A stretch of DNA of 64,000 nt, from assembly GCA_047623945.1 (NCBI GenBank), contig JBLHOT010000007.1, positions 1 through 64,000 of the forward strand, given 5' to 3'. The stretch comes from Arcticibacterium sp047623945 (GTDB taxonomy: Bacteria > Bacteroidota > Bacteroidia > Cytophagales > Spirosomataceae). The position numbers were made by a program, and so were the translations under genes. A model generated the notes under the pieces. The model was not told the origin of the DNA. It saw only the letters and a list, made by a program, of their open reading frames with translations, and ran no database searches. Positions 10,187-18,600 of this stretch are shown here, piece by piece; within the stretch, counting starts at the first letter, position 1; every line of letters starts with the position of its first letter.

Positions 10187-10383
10187 TCATTAATTTAAAA
10201 ATAGTTTAGAAATCTCTTAGTTTTCAAGGTAGTCAATCAACCCTTTTATATGAAATTTCCTCGAATGTTCTAATTAGAAAACCCCATGAAACATCGAATC
10301 AGGAAGAAAAGCTTCTTAGCTAGATATATTCATATGATAAAAAGATGTCTATTGAAATTCTGATATACTTTTAAAGCTTTCTA

Positions 10384-12510
10384 TTATAACATCACTTCCA
10401 AGCCCTCCCACTTCACCTCCCAATCTGAAGGAAAGCCCATGTTTGATTTTGGATTATCCTTTGTACCTGTGGCCATCATGGCCAGTGCTGAAAGAAATCC
10501 ACCGTTACCTGGCAAATATATGGGGAGCATTGGTGTTTGATAATTATGCCCGTTTGCCAAATATGTATTTGTTGTTACTGGCATTAATAAAGCATTTATA
10601 GCCCTTTCAGGTAACTCTAAACGAATAGCTGTCATGGCTGTCATTGGGAAATCCCATCCCCAAGTATGCCCCCATTTCCATTCTACCCAAATTTTATTAA
10701 ACGTAGCTTTCATCACTGCTTTATCTAAACCATTAGTTTCTGGAAGCATCCCATAGGTACCTAAAACACTTGGATGGTCGGTCATATAACGTTCAGTGCT
10801 TTAGGAATCTGGCGAGCTTTCTGCTGCTAAATACAGGCCATTCTTTATAGGAAGTGGCGATAAATCCGCTAACACAGCATCCCATTTCTCATTTCGCTCT
10901 ATGCCCATTCTTTCTCTCCAAGTCTGTGCTGTTTCTAAGCCCCATCGCCAATAAGCCAATTCATAAGTAGGATTAAAAGTTTCTTTAGGGTTAAATCGTT
11001 CTTGTGCCGGCATAACACCCGGACCCAAAATATATTTTTCCGTTTTGGGGTCCTTATAAGCAAAATCCGCCATGAATTCTGCTGTTCTTTCCACGACTTC
11101 CGCATATTTTTGGAGCACTTCTTTGGAAGCTTTTTGATTATAAATCTGCTCTGCAAAGTAGATAGGATGTGGCTGCTGCCAGATAAGGTAAGAACCAACA
11201 GAGGAAGCAGTTTCGCCTCCCCACGGGTCTGTCATTTTTTGCCAACGGATTCCTTCAAAACCTTGTCTTTTGGCAATGGCTTCTGCCCCCATAATGTTCC
11301 TCAAGTACCCATCTAATTGGTCTTCCAATATTTCTGGTTTGCCCCATTGAGCAAAGTGTACTCCATGCCACCAAAATATTTCCATGTGTGGTTTCCCATA
11401 CCAAGAATTAAAGGTCAATCCCGTTTCTTGAGGAGGTGTTTTACCTCCACAATTCACCCTGGTTAAATACATAGAGAGCACCATTCTTCGCTCCAATTCT
11501 TTCGCTCGTTCATCTTTCACTTTGCCAAAATCTATCATCCCGCCAGAATTCCAGAAGCTTTGCCACGCAGATTCATTCTCATTTCTTACGACATCGAAAC
11601 TTGCCTTTTGAAGATCTTTTACCTTTTGATTAAACGCCCAAGTAAAAGTCCATTCTTTTGAAGAATAAGAGGGTTGAATGAACACCCCCTTTTCATGGTT
11701 TCTAGCATCTTTTATAGCTAAGTTAGAGTTAAACATGACAGCATATTTAAGATTATCTACCTCTCTTTCTATTACAAAATCCTTTGGGGTAAAAGAATCT
11801 GTTTGAATACGTAATTCCTCCTTCCCATCATAATAATTACCATTATCTCGCCACTTGGTATTTGGAGTTGGGAAATTCATTTTCAGCCGAATCTGTCCAG
11901 TTTTTAGCAAATCCGACTTCACCTTAACTCCAACTACATCTGCATTTTGAGCACAGAATGTTATGACTTCCACTGGAGTACCCTAAAGCTCAAAAGAACT
12001 ATGAATTTCACCTTTCCAAACGTCTAAGGTCTGATCTATTTTTTCAATTTCATCAATTGAAATCTGCTTTCCATTTTCTTTAAAAAACTCAAAGCCCAAT
12101 TGTGCTAAATGAACTCGATGCAGGTTTTGACGAAAGTAATTTGCCGCCTTACTAGCCTCTGTATCTGCGGGCCATTGAATAGCATAAGGCACCTCTCTGC
12201 CGTGCGACTTTATGAATCCGTTTGACTCAGTTATCTCATACTTTCTCTTGGCAGGAAATGCATGCCAGCCCCATTCAGATTGCAGGCCTAAGGGCACTCC
12301 TTTCTCTTAAAAATCTGGAAAAGATTGTAGCCCTGTCACATCTACAGTCATAGCAAAGCGACCATTTCCTACGGTCAATGAGTTTAATGAATCTGCCTGC
12401 GAAATATGGACCATATGCCTGTCTACAACCTTTCTTCTGTCTATTTTGTCTGATGTACAAGTGAAAAAAAGAACAGATAGAAAGAGAAAAGCACTCAATT
12501 TATGAATCAT
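10384..12510 (-). pseudogene. GH65-like six-hairpin glycosidase, broken by three in-frame stops
   Basis: A single 709-codon frame runs from ATG at 12510 to the stop at 10384. It begins with a lipoprotein-like signal peptide (MIHKLSAFLFLSVLFFTC) and shows glycosidase blocks throughout, such as VGNGRFAMTVDVTGLQSF, HMEIFWWHGVHFAQW (written from memory as the family block; here PHMEIFWWHGVHF), WKWGHTWGWDFPMTAM and LPIYLPGNGGFLSAL. Three stop codons interrupt it: TAA at 12307-12309 (context PDF*EKG), TAG at 11983-11985 (FEL*GTP) and TAA at 10801-10803 (PDS*STER). All pieces stay in one frame, with no indel. In relatives I would expect Tyr, Glu or Gln, and Tyr at these places. Judged a recently inactivated gene. 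Confidence 0.88.
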
Positions 12511-12660
12511 GGTTGAATGAATATTTGAGTTGAAATTATGAAAATGATTTGGATAACAAATGCATTGACGCCTTTATTGGGATTAAAATCAAAACTATCC
12601 AAAATCATATTTATTAGCAGAACTAAGCCCTAAATTAACCCGAATTTTACCCTATAAAAA

Positions 12661-13158
12661 ATGACAAGTATAAGAAGTAGGCCAAGGTTTAAGAAGACTT
12701 TTATAGAAAATCCAGAAGCCATAAAAGAGCGATTTTCTGTCAAACTCAAAAACAATGACCAAGGCATTAAAGGGGGCGTCTTTAATGAACATTTTCATCT
12801 GGAGGTAGTCAAAAAGGAACAACATTTCTGGTCGCCACATTTAAATGTCACCTTAGAAGAATCTGACAATGGTACAATCATAAGAGGAAAATACGGCCCT
12901 AAGCCTACTATCTGGGCCATTTTTACTTTTGGCTACTCTAGTCTTGGCATACTATTTTTATTCGCCGCCATGGCTGGATTAGTCAAACTAAGTTTGGGTC
13001 AAGAAAGCCAAATCCTCTGGGTCTTGCCTATCCTTATAGTTCTTATTTCAGGACTCTATATAGCCTCGCAGGTTGGTCAGAAATTAGGTGTAGAACAAAC
13101 CTTCAGAATTCATCACTTTTTAGAAGAAACGCTTGAAGATAGAATTGAGATGCACTAA
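12661..13158 (+). CDS. Hypothetical membrane protein with two transmembrane helices
   Basis: A 165-residue protein I do not recognise. The first 80 residues are soluble and basic. Two membrane helices follow: IWAIFTFGYSSLGILFLFAA around residue 83 and ILWVLPILIVLISGLYIAS around residue 118. A short charged tail ends the protein. The gene overlaps the convergent OmpA-like gene by 4 bases at the 3' end. Clean codon structure and a start just after an AT-rich leader support a real gene. The arrangement of a soluble N-terminal part and a central hairpin does not suggest a known transporter. Confidence 0.7.
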   Translation: MTSIRSRPRFKKTFIENPEAIKERFSVKLKNNDQGIKGGVFNEHFHLEVVKKEQHFWSPHLNVTLEESDNGTIIRGKYGPKPTIWAIFTFGYSSLGILFLFAAMAGLVKLSLGQESQILWVLPILIVLISGLYIASQVGQKLGVEQTFRIHHFLEETLEDRIEMH

Positions 13159-13562
13159 AGCAAAGTCGGTGTAAAAAGAATATCAACACGTCTATTCCTA
13201 AATCTACCCTCCCAAGTTTTATTGTCATATACCGGGGCGTCCTTCCCAAAGTCTTTATACTTAATACTTTCTGGTGGCACACTAAAACGTATTAACTGAT
13301 TGACAACCGACTGGCTTCGCATTTGGCTCAAATACAGGTTAAATTCTCTGGAACCGATATTATCCGTGTGACTAGTGATAGAAATATCATAAGTCTCCAA
13401 ATTGGGAATAGTATTAATCAACTCTAATAGGCTCTCCCGCTGCTCTGCATCTATATAATTACTGCCACCTCCAAAGTATATGCTTCGCAAAATCTCTTTA
13501 GGCTCTTGACCTACGCTTTGAAAGGAAAGGGGTATAAGAAGGATAAACAGCAGTTTTTTCAT
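13155..13562 (-). CDS. OmpA-like domain lipoprotein or periplasmic protein
   Basis: A 135-residue exported protein with a signal peptide (MKKLLFILLIPLSFQSVGQ) followed only by an OmpA C-terminal peptidoglycan-binding domain. The pattern is ISITSHTDNIGSREFNLYLS, then MRSQSVVNQLIRFSVPPESI and the closing arginines in GRFRNRRVDILF. It would hold on to peptidoglycan in the periplasm. There is no beta-barrel, so it is a stand-alone OmpA domain. It converges on and overlaps the two-helix membrane protein gene by 4 bases. Confidence 0.88.
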   Translation of the reverse strand: MKKLLFILLIPLSFQSVGQEPKEILRSIYFGGGSNYIDAEQRESLLELINTIPNLETYDISITSHTDNIGSREFNLYLSQMRSQSVVNQLIRFSVPPESIKYKDFGKDAPVYDNKTWEGRFRNRRVDILFTPTLL

Positions 13563-13620
13563 AGACTAAAAGTTTAAGTAAACAATTTACTATAAGTCCC
13601 TTACAAATCCACTTCAAAAG

Positions 13621-13652
13621 AAAAAAAGCAAGGCAAACGCCCTGCTTTTTCA
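13621..13652 (-). terminator. Rho-independent terminator of the phosphodiesterase gene
   Basis: A 12-base arm (13623-13634) and its partner (13639-13650) pair around an AAAC loop with one mismatch. The GC core is flanked by A and T runs on both sides, so it could work in either direction. On the minus strand it lies about 130 bases beyond the stop at 13778. Confidence 0.8.
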
Positions 13653-13777
13653 TTTTTTTAACCTTTTAAACTGTAATTAGAATTCTATTGATTCTAAGGT
13701 TAGCAAAGTACGAACATTAATGTATCCTTGGTGTTATTTTAAGGTTAATAGATTAAAGGTCAACAAATTGGTTAACC

Positions 13778-14848
13778 TTACTTTTTACCCATGAGCCAAT
13801 CAATCGGCTTGCCTATTTCATGTCCATTTTGATAGTTTTCCCCTAAAAGTGCGGCTATAGAGGCCGCTATTTGATTCTGATGGTTCTGCTGCTTAAAGTC
13901 TATTTCACCGTTGGCTGGGGTATCAGGCCCTATAGCCGCTAACCAAATTGAACCACCATCTGGCACTTTTTTTCCATGACTCGTCCATTGGCTTTTATCG
14001 GCATCTCCTCTACCATGGTCTGAAGTAATAATTAGTGTCGTTTTATCTTTATACTGTGGGTCTGACTGACAGAAGTCCCACACTTTTTTGATATACCCAT
14101 CTATGGAATTAGCCGCGTATAAGTATTCTCTATATTTAGCCTCATGAGCAAATTCATCTGTTTCATCAAATGCGATGTAAAGCATCTTTGGCTTCTTCGC
14201 CTCCAAATAATCCAACGCTCTATAAAAGGTCACGAAATCAAATCTGTTACTCGCCAAGCTTGGCACCGATTCTTCTAATTCATTAAGCCAAGCCTCCTTA
14301 TCTGTTCCAGTAACGTCTGCTAGATTATCTGCAGAATTCACGTAAACACCGCTCCTTTCTTGGTTTATGATATAAGGAAACACATTCCATGTGCAGAAGG
14401 CAGCTACTCGGTTTTGATATTTCGGCAACTTATTAAGGTACTCTAAAACAGTTACGTTCTTGTTATTTATTTTATCATTCGAATCGACGGCCTCATCTGG
14501 ATAACCCGTTAAAATTTCATTATAACCAGGGTAAGAAAACGCATAAGAGTTTTTAATGTCTATCTGGCTCCCTTTCATCCTATTTCCTGCTATGACTCCT
14601 TTATTTTTTACTTTAGACCATAAAAAAGGCATTAACATTTCCCTTCTAATATTGGAATCTTCGTCCCAAAACTTATCTGTCGTTTTTTCTATACTTTCTG
14701 TGTAATTTTCGTCATTTAATATAACCTCATCTGCTCCTGTAAAAACTTCCTGCCACCTAAGACCGTCTAGGGTGATAAGGATAACATTCTCTGTTTTTTG
14801 TGCTAGCGTACTAAAGCTAATTAAGGTCAAAAGAAAAATAATTCTCAT
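13778..14848 (-). CDS. Alkaline phosphatase superfamily phosphodiesterase, exported
   Basis: A 356-residue secreted protein of the type I phosphodiesterase/nucleotide pyrophosphatase kind. After a signal peptide (MRIIFLLTLISFSTLAQ) it has the metal and nucleophile region VILITLDGLRWQEVFTGAD. Further metal ligands are in LYIAFDETDEFAHEAKYRE and TLIITSDHGRGDADKSQW, and IWLAAIGPDTP follows. I chose the ATG at 14848 because the longer frame from 14896 adds 16 residues ahead of the signal peptide and overlaps the VOC remnant. The substrate is unknown. A terminator follows it. Confidence 0.88.
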   Translation of the reverse strand: MRIIFLLTLISFSTLAQKTENVILITLDGLRWQEVFTGADEVILNDENYTESIEKTTDKFWDEDSNIRREMLMPFLWSKVKNKGVIAGNRMKGSQIDIKNSYAFSYPGYNEILTGYPDEAVDSNDKINNKNVTVLEYLNKLPKYQNRVAAFCTWNVFPYIINQERSGVYVNSADNLADVTGTDKEAWLNELEESVPSLASNRFDFVTFYRALDYLEAKKPKMLYIAFDETDEFAHEAKYREYLYAANSIDGYIKKVWDFCQSDPQYKDKTTLIITSDHGRGDADKSQWTSHGKKVPDGGSIWLAAIGPDTPANGEIDFKQQNHQNQIAASIAALLGENYQNGHEIGKPIDWLMGKK

Positions 14849-14873
14849 TGTATTTTTATTATTTGATAGTGAT

Positions 14874-15292
14874 TTAGGACTCGTCATGGCCCACATTTTT
14901 TAATCTTTTTGAAATCCACCAATAATTCCCAGCGGGGTCAATTACGCCACCTTGTCGGTCGCCATAGTCCATATCTGTTGGAGGAAACATTTCTTTAGCT
15001 CCATACTTCAAAGCCCTGCTTTGTAATGCATCCACATCCTCGGTGAAGAGGTAGTGAGATGTTTTCATTTCCTCAAAATCTTTTGTAGCTTCAGTAATCA
15101 TAAATCAGGAATCACCAATTTTTAATATGCAATTCCTTACCAGATCAGAATTTGGTCGAGGGGTACTTTGAATCTCCTCGGCATAAAAGGCCGCCTTTCG
15201 AAATCAATAAGTTGCGTAGCCCCATCTACAAATAAGTATGAACTTACCGTGCCAAAACCTTCAGGTCTAAAAGTATTGTAAATTGGATTCAT
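14874..15292 (-). pseudogene. VOC/glyoxalase-family protein, frameshifted and with a premature stop
   Basis: The gene starts with ATG at 15292 and reads MNPIYNTFRPEGFGTVSSYL and on to VDGATQLIDF, then breaks near 15200. In the shifted frame it goes on with KAAFYAEEIQSTPRP and VRNCILKIGDS, hits TGA at 15105-15107 and resumes as FMITEATKDFEEM, ending with FPPTDMDYGDRQGGVIDPAG and YWWISKRL. In relatives the stop position would be Cys (DSCFMI). One frameshift plus one nonsense codon make it a pseudogene. The last 75 codons remain open but are only the C-terminal half of a VOC fold. Confidence 0.88.
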
Positions 15293-15359
15293 AGTTTGTT
15301 ATTTAAAGCCCTTCCAATTTCGTGAATCATTTGGGCTTTCTAACGCTCATGACACTTTT

Positions 15360-15953
15360 TTAATCGAGAAGTATTTTAGCTGCCGCCAAGACTAAGACAA
15401 CAGTAAGTATCCATTTGAACACTTTCAGGTATTTCTCGTCTAAGCTATCCTCAATTTTGTGACTAAAGAAAATAACCATCATCTGAGTAAGGAAAATGAC
15501 CAGAATAACTCCATAGAGGTGAAAAGCCTCCACCGTTTTAGAGAAAGAGTATGTTTTCAAGTGAAAGTTTATCCCAGACCAAATCAAAAAGTTTAGTGGA
15601 TTACTTATGGTAAGTAACATGCCTTTTCCAAATAGTTTAACCCCACTAAAACCTGAAAGTACATTTTCTTGTTTTTCTTCCTTCTTTCTCCACTGAAGGG
15701 CGGCCATAATTAAAAGACTGACAGCACCTGCCACTTTGAATGGGTAGGAAATTTCTGGGATCTCTTGATTATAGAAAACTTGGAATACAATGGTTGCAAT
15801 AATGGCCTCTGCCAAACCAGTTCCCAAGGCTATGATTACGCCAGACTTCCATCCTTTCTCTAGGCTGCTCTGAAGAATACTAAAGAAAACAGGCCCAAAA
15901 CCAGAACCCATGAAAAAGCCAGTAATGAGAATAAAGATGATGGATGCTAGCAT
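15360..15953 (-). CDS. LysE/RhtB-family translocator
   Basis: A 197-residue membrane protein of LysE length with about six hydrophobic segments. The N-terminus FILITGFFMGSGFGPVFF corresponds to the first helix and the conserved glycine-proline turn of the family. It is followed by SGVIIALGTGLAEAIIATIV. The segment SNPLNFLIWSGINFHL near residue 115 matches the NP-containing helix. Family members export amino acids or related small molecules. The gene is monocistronic, with 116 bases between its start and the next minus-strand gene. The substrate cannot be told from the sequence. Confidence 0.8.
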   Translation of the reverse strand: MLASIIFILITGFFMGSGFGPVFFSILQSSLEKGWKSGVIIALGTGLAEAIIATIVFQVFYNQEIPEISYPFKVAGAVSLLIMAALQWRKKEEKQENVLSGFSGVKLFGKGMLLTISNPLNFLIWSGINFHLKTYSFSKTVEAFHLYGVILVIFLTQMMVIFFSHKIEDSLDEKYLKVFKWILTVVLVLAAAKILLD

Positions 15954-16069
15954 TAAAGTAAGTTTTGTTCAAATTTCACTAAGAATTCTCGGATAAGCTA
16001 GATTTGTCTAATGGGTGACATGAGATTATTTACAGAATTAAAAGCATTTACTTCTTTTGTCAAAGAAAC

Positions 16070-16519
16070 CTAAGGCCGCTCCGGTAAAGTTTTCATTTGC
16101 TCAGAAGTACCCTTCTCAAAATCCATCTCAAAGCAAAATGTTTTGAGACCATTACTCAGTGCAACGTATGGGGCTTTAAGAGTTTTATTGTAAACCGATG
16201 CTTGGCTGATAGTTTTTTTGTCAATTTTTACCTCGGCCGCTTTACATTCCACCAAAAGATAAGGCTTGGCCTCTTTATCATAAACCACAATATCAGTGCG
16301 TTTTGCCAAATCATGATATGTTAGTCCACTTTCTATCTTCAAAAGGCTTTTGGGATAATTTAGGACATTGATAAGCAGATTAATAACATGCTGCCTCACC
16401 CACTCTTCTGGCGTAAGTACCACATACTTCTTTCTGATAGGGTCAAAAATCCGACTTTTCCCTTCAATTTCCGTAACTTTGCCGTGAAATGACGGCAGAT
16501 TTAGTGTCTGCAATTCCAT
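16070..16519 (-). CDS. PD-(D/E)XK protein with type I restriction HsdR N-terminal-like domain
   Basis: A protein of about 149 residues starting MELQTLNLPSFHGKVTEIEG. It has the nuclease core of the HsdR N-terminal domain: TPEEWVRQHVINLLI, then KRTDIVVYDKEAKPYLLVEC with the catalytic Asp and the ExK (VECKA), and SQASVYNKTL as the Q motif. No helicase part or HsdM/HsdS gene is nearby, so it is not a type I restriction enzyme. Stand-alone copies are common in Bacteroidota, in my memory near housekeeping genes. The long frame begins at a TTG (16582) inside the divergent amn gene; the ATG at 16519 or 16531 avoids that overlap. Confidence 0.82.
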   Translation of the reverse strand: MELQTLNLPSFHGKVTEIEGKSRIFDPIRKKYVVLTPEEWVRQHVINLLINVLNYPKSLLKIESGLTYHDLAKRTDIVVYDKEAKPYLLVECKAAEVKIDKKTISQASVYNKTLKAPYVALSNGLKTFCFEMDFEKGTSEQMKTLPERP

Positions 16520-16542
16520 TTCACCAAACATAGGATAATCCC

Positions 16543-17319
16543 ATGAAGAATAAAGAAGATATTGTAAAAAACTGGCTTCCAAGATATACAGGAACAGAGC
16601 TTGAGGAGTTTAAACCATACGTACTATTAACCAACTTTGGAAATTACGTGGAGTTCTTTGCTGAGAAATTTGGCGTTGAGGTAAAAGGGCGAGACAGAGC
16701 CATGCAAACAGCCTCTTATGGAAATATTACCATCATAAATTTCGGAATGGGAAGTGCCATGGCTGCTACCGTGATGGATTTACTCTCCGCTGTTATGCCA
16801 CAGGCTGTATTATTCTTGGGTAAATGTGGTGGACTAAAGGAGATAACTACTTTAGGTGATTTCATACTACCCATAGCCGCTATAAGGGGCGAAGGAACTA
16901 GCAATGATTATGCTCTCCCAGAGATCCCTGCACTGCCATCCTTTAGGCTCCAGCGTTCTGTTTCTGAGATGATCATTAAGCACAACATGGACTATTGGAC
17001 TGGGACTATCTATACTACGAACAGGCGTGTATGGGAGCATGATGAAAAGTTCAAAGACTATTTGAGAGAAATAAGAGCTCTAGGTATTGACATGGAAACG
17101 GCCACTATATTTATTGTGGGTTTTGTGAATTCTATTCCACACGGAGCGTTACTCCTCGTTTCTGATAACCCAATGACTCCAGACGGTGTAAAAACAGAAG
17201 AAAGCGACAAAAAAGTGACCACTAATTATGTGGAAAAACACATCCAAATTGGTATTGATGCTCTAAATGAGCTGGCCGAATCTGGCAAGTCTGTAAAGCA
17301 CATGCGTTTTGAGAAATAG
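16543..17319 (+). CDS. amn: AMP nucleosidase
   Basis: A 258-residue nucleoside phosphorylase-fold enzyme that splits AMP into adenine and ribose 5-phosphate. It is the short Bacteroidota form without the N-terminal domain of E. coli Amn. Marks are INFGMGSAMAATVMDLL, AVLFLGKCGGLKEITTLGDF, the methionine-glutamate ribose-binding segment IDMETATIF and LLLVSDNPMTPDGVKTEES, typical of Amn. The stop codon abuts the stop of the convergent restriction gene with no gap. Its start lies 12-24 bases from the divergent PD-(D/E)XK gene. Role: adenylate balance and purine salvage; adenine deaminase is also in this window. Confidence 0.92.
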   Translation: MKNKEDIVKNWLPRYTGTELEEFKPYVLLTNFGNYVEFFAEKFGVEVKGRDRAMQTASYGNITIINFGMGSAMAATVMDLLSAVMPQAVLFLGKCGGLKEITTLGDFILPIAAIRGEGTSNDYALPEIPALPSFRLQRSVSEMIIKHNMDYWTGTIYTTNRRVWEHDEKFKDYLREIRALGIDMETATIFIVGFVNSIPHGALLLVSDNPMTPDGVKTEESDKKVTTNYVEKHIQIGIDALNELAESGKSVKHMRFEK

Positions 17320-18600
17320 TTAATCCTCTATTTGATTCAAAATCCAATTGACCCAGCTAGTAACCGTCGAGGCTCGTCTTCTATAGGTACTATCTGAGTT
17401 AATATGATATAAATTAGAGGCCTTCATGAGGCTTACTACCATTTCCTTTTCAGAAGCTTTCTCTTTTTCTAAGTGCTTTAGTAAAACTTCTTTGAAAACA
17501 GCATGTGATAAGATTAAGCGGACAAATTGTTTCTGCCGCTCTGCTATAGAGAGTTCAAAAGTTTCCTTTCCTAATGGGGTCAAAAAATAGTATATCTCTC
17601 CGGTGATAATTTCCTTTTTTATCAAACCCAAATACATCGCTGCACTGGTGTAATAATTGCTTTGTCTTACGTCAAAATCATAATTAGCGGTAATGAACTC
17701 TCGACTTCGTTTATTTTTCTCCAAAAGCAACTCACATAGGTTAATTAGTCGTTCAAAAGAGTCTGCCTGTGGAAAAGGAATCCTGGGCTCGTCAATGGGT
17801 TTTAAGTCGTTTAATAAACTATCAATAAATGCCTTATTAATAATTCCAGCTTGAATGACATATCTTTTTTCACGTAATAATTTAACCGAACTATAATCCT
17901 TTAACTCGAGAAAAATATATTCTCTGAAATGGAAAACACCGTTGGTATAAGTCAAAAAAACGGGACGAACTTTCTTGTTTATTTTTCCAGTCCAAAGACG
18001 GTAAGGATAGTATAACTGCCTAACCAGAAAATCTTTGGAAAGGGCATTTTTTGCTTCCAAAAGACATAAAAAATCTCTCCCCTCAAAACCACCGTCTATT
18101 TCTATTTGAGCATTGACCACAGCTAGTTTATGAAAACCATGCTTTAAGTTCACAATGAATTCAAAGCTATTGGAGCTCATCCTTCCACTGACTGTTGGCC
18201 TAATGGTTTCGTCCTCTAAAAAATTAGCTAATATTCCAGCGACAAAAGCACAGTTTAAAGCCGTGGCTTCACTGGTGATATTATTGTAATCAATGCTCTC
18301 AAGATTTTCAGGAAAAGCGGCCTTTTGAACCGAAACCACGTTGGTATTGAACGCATGGAAAGTTTCAAAAGTAGAAATCACATAGCTACCTCTAGAAATA
18401 GGCAGAATAGACAATCCATGTTTAGCGAAGAGCTCTGGCAACTGTGACCTATGGTCAAACTTGGTCATTAGTCTTGACTCTCTAAATTCGTTTATTTGTG
18501 CAGAATGAATTTCAAAATAAGCTTCAGACACTACCTTATCTAAGATTTGATACTTTTCAAAGAGCTTTTCCCAAGCTATGTCATTTTTAGACTTAGCCAT
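17320..18600 (-). CDS. Type II restriction endonuclease partner of Dam-type methylase
   Basis: A 426-residue protein starting 8 bases inside the 3' end of the adenine methylase gene. A PD-(D/E)XK core is visible: Asp169 in IEIDGGFEG, Glu182-x-Lys184 in LLEAKN, and Gln195 in RQLYYPYRLW. This matches a nuclease Asp...ExK...QxxxY arrangement. The C-terminal third (from about residue 285) looks like winged-helix DNA-binding repeats, with YYTSAAMYLGLIK and EIYYFLTPLGKETFELS. With a Dam-family methylase partner the likely target is GATC, but this is inferred. Relatives are often labelled only as hypothetical or type II restriction enzyme. Confidence 0.8.
   Translation of the reverse strand: MAKSKNDIAWEKLFEKYQILDKVVSEAYFEIHSAQINEFRESRLMTKFDHRSQLPELFAKHGLSILPISRGSYVISTFETFHAFNTNVVSVQKAAFPENLESIDYNNITSEATALNCAFVAGILANFLEDETIRPTVSGRMSSNSFEFIVNLKHGFHKLAVVNAQIEIDGGFEGRDFLCLLEAKNALSKDFLVRQLYYPYRLWTGKINKKVRPVFLTYTNGVFHFREYIFLELKDYSSVKLLREKRYVIQAGIINKAFIDSLLNDLKPIDEPRIPFPQADSFERLINLCELLLEKNKRSREFITANYDFDVRQSNYYTSAAMYLGLIKKEIITGEIYYFLTPLGKETFELSIAERQKQFVRLILSHAVFKEVLLKHLEKEKASEKEMVVSLMKASNLYHINSDSTYRRRASTVTSWVNWILNQIED

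Noticed and set aside
10384..12510. Stop-codon recoding or an alternative genetic code in the glycosidase gene
   Set aside because: Both TAA and TAG occur inside the frame while the same codons end all neighbouring genes normally. Inactivation or a sequence error is simpler.
16070..16519. Type I restriction enzyme subunit
   Set aside because: Only the N-terminal nuclease fold is present. There is no helicase domain and no HsdM or HsdS nearby.
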